From Acidithiobacillus montserratensis (GTDB taxonomy: Bacteria > Pseudomonadota > Gammaproteobacteria > Acidithiobacillales > Acidithiobacillaceae), in contig NZ_JABBOU010000007.1 of the NCBI RefSeq assembly GCF_018853465.1, positions 1-41,579 on the forward strand: a stretch of DNA of 41,579 bases. Direction: 5' to 3'. Below, one piece after another: positions 41,301 to 41,579 of the stretch. The notes below the pieces were generated by a model that saw only the letters and a program-made list of their open reading frames with translations, was not told the origin of the DNA and ran no database searches. Made by a program: the position numbers and the translations under genes. The first letter of the stretch is position 1. Each line of letters opens with the position of its first letter.

Positions 41301-41579
41301 TTAAAGCTGCGGCAAGCGGTCCAGCGGGCTGATTACAGCGCTCGGCCCGCGATTCAGGACATGGGTGTAGATCATGGTGGTCTTCACATCGGAATGTCCC
41401 AGCAATTCCTGCACCGTGCGAATGTCCTGCCCCGATTCCAGCAGGTGGGTGGCAAAGGAATGGCGGAGCGTGCGGGTGCTGGCGGGCTTGGTGATCCCTG
41501 CCGCTAAAACCCCACGTTTGATGGCACGCTGAATACCCTGCTCGTGAGCATGATGCCGCCGCCGGACGCCCGAGCGGGG
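41301..41579 (-). CDS. intI: Integron-type tyrosine recombinase (IntI), C-terminal part, cut by window edge
   Basis: The last 92 residues of a tyrosine recombinase are read from the right edge to TAA at 41303-41301. They match IntI integrases: [10 protein letters not shown] is the IntI-type motif just before the catalytic core, followed by [55 protein letters not shown] and SPLDRLPQL. The catalytic Arg of LRH, the His of LLGH and the nucleophile Tyr of IYTH are present. The box normally reading HTLRH reads RTLRH, losing the catalytic His by a single base (codon 41474-41472 is CGC, where CAC is expected). IntI inserts gene cassettes at attI, which would lie upstream of the start, beyond the window. 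No attC-like element is seen inside the window. Confidence 0.9.
   Translation of the reverse strand, partial: PRSGVRRRHHAHEQGIQRAIKRGVLAAGITKPASTRTLRHSFATHLLESGQDIRTVQELLGHSDVKTTMIYTHVLNRGPSAVISPLDRLPQL

Noticed and set aside
1..41579. CRISPR arrays, tRNA or rRNA genes, complete insertion sequences, attC sites
   Set aside because: No regularly spaced repeats, no cloverleaf-like or rRNA-conserved stretches, no transposase motifs and no attC-type imperfect palindromes were seen by reading the sequence.

Overview
The window reads as ordinary bacterial chromosome: about 57% GC by eye, dense, gram-negative. The families present are proteobacterial: PpsA, PepN, an E. coli-like LexA with an E. coli-like SOS box, an RND tripartite pump and PPK1. 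A P-type proton ATPase, a cyanobacterial/plastid-type pyruvate dehydrogenase and a CoA-disulfide-reductase/sulfur-reductase-like flavoprotein suggest an acidophilic chemolithoautotroph. From memory of gene content, Acidithiobacillus is the best guess. This is an inference, not a database result. There is no rRNA, no CRISPR array and no tRNA that I could recognise. No gene-free stretch exceeds 300 bases; the longest are 3537-3745, 9476-9665, 20410-20640, 27473-27692 and 41125-41300.

Layout. 1-2650: the 3' two thirds of PEP carboxylase (ppc), then a Maf/YceF nucleotide pyrophosphatase. 2733-3536 (minus): a membrane-anchored TPR protein ending at a strong terminator. 3746-9475: an RND efflux operon in the order outer-membrane lipoprotein, periplasmic adaptor, RND permease, with two operator-like palindromes in the divergent region upstream. 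9666-14728: an operon of folD, ppk1, an orphan ParA-type ATPase and a CYTH-CHAD protein, which looks like a polyphosphate module. 14762-20409 (minus): pepN, a DsbG/DsbC-like thioredoxin, lexA with a canonical SOS box, a SIMPL-domain protein and a cytochrome b561-like protein. 20641-26044: ppsA, gpmI and an MFS transporter, overlapping head to tail. 26093-27472 (minus): a dihydrolipoamide dehydrogenase (E3).

27693-41124 is one uninterrupted series of eleven co-oriented genes with gaps of 39 bases or less or with overlaps: P-type H+-ATPase, AhpD-like protein, PDH E1-alpha, E1-beta, E2, acetate kinase, a Ptb-type phosphotransacylase, a PfkB kinase, a CoADR/Nox/NSR-like flavoprotein, pyruvate kinase and enolase. 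Together with gpmI, ppsA, ppc and the E3 gene, the window holds nearly the whole PEP-pyruvate-acetyl-CoA node, plus an ATP-yielding route to acetate and an ATP-driven proton exporter. The right edge (41301 onward, minus) is the C-terminal part of an integron-type integrase (IntI). In it the normally conserved catalytic His of the HxLRH box is Arg. The attI site and any cassettes would lie beyond the window.

The most promising undescribed item is the ppk1 - ParA - CYTH/CHAD arrangement, which suggests active positioning of polyphosphate granules. The second is the 13.4-kb energy-metabolism superoperon.
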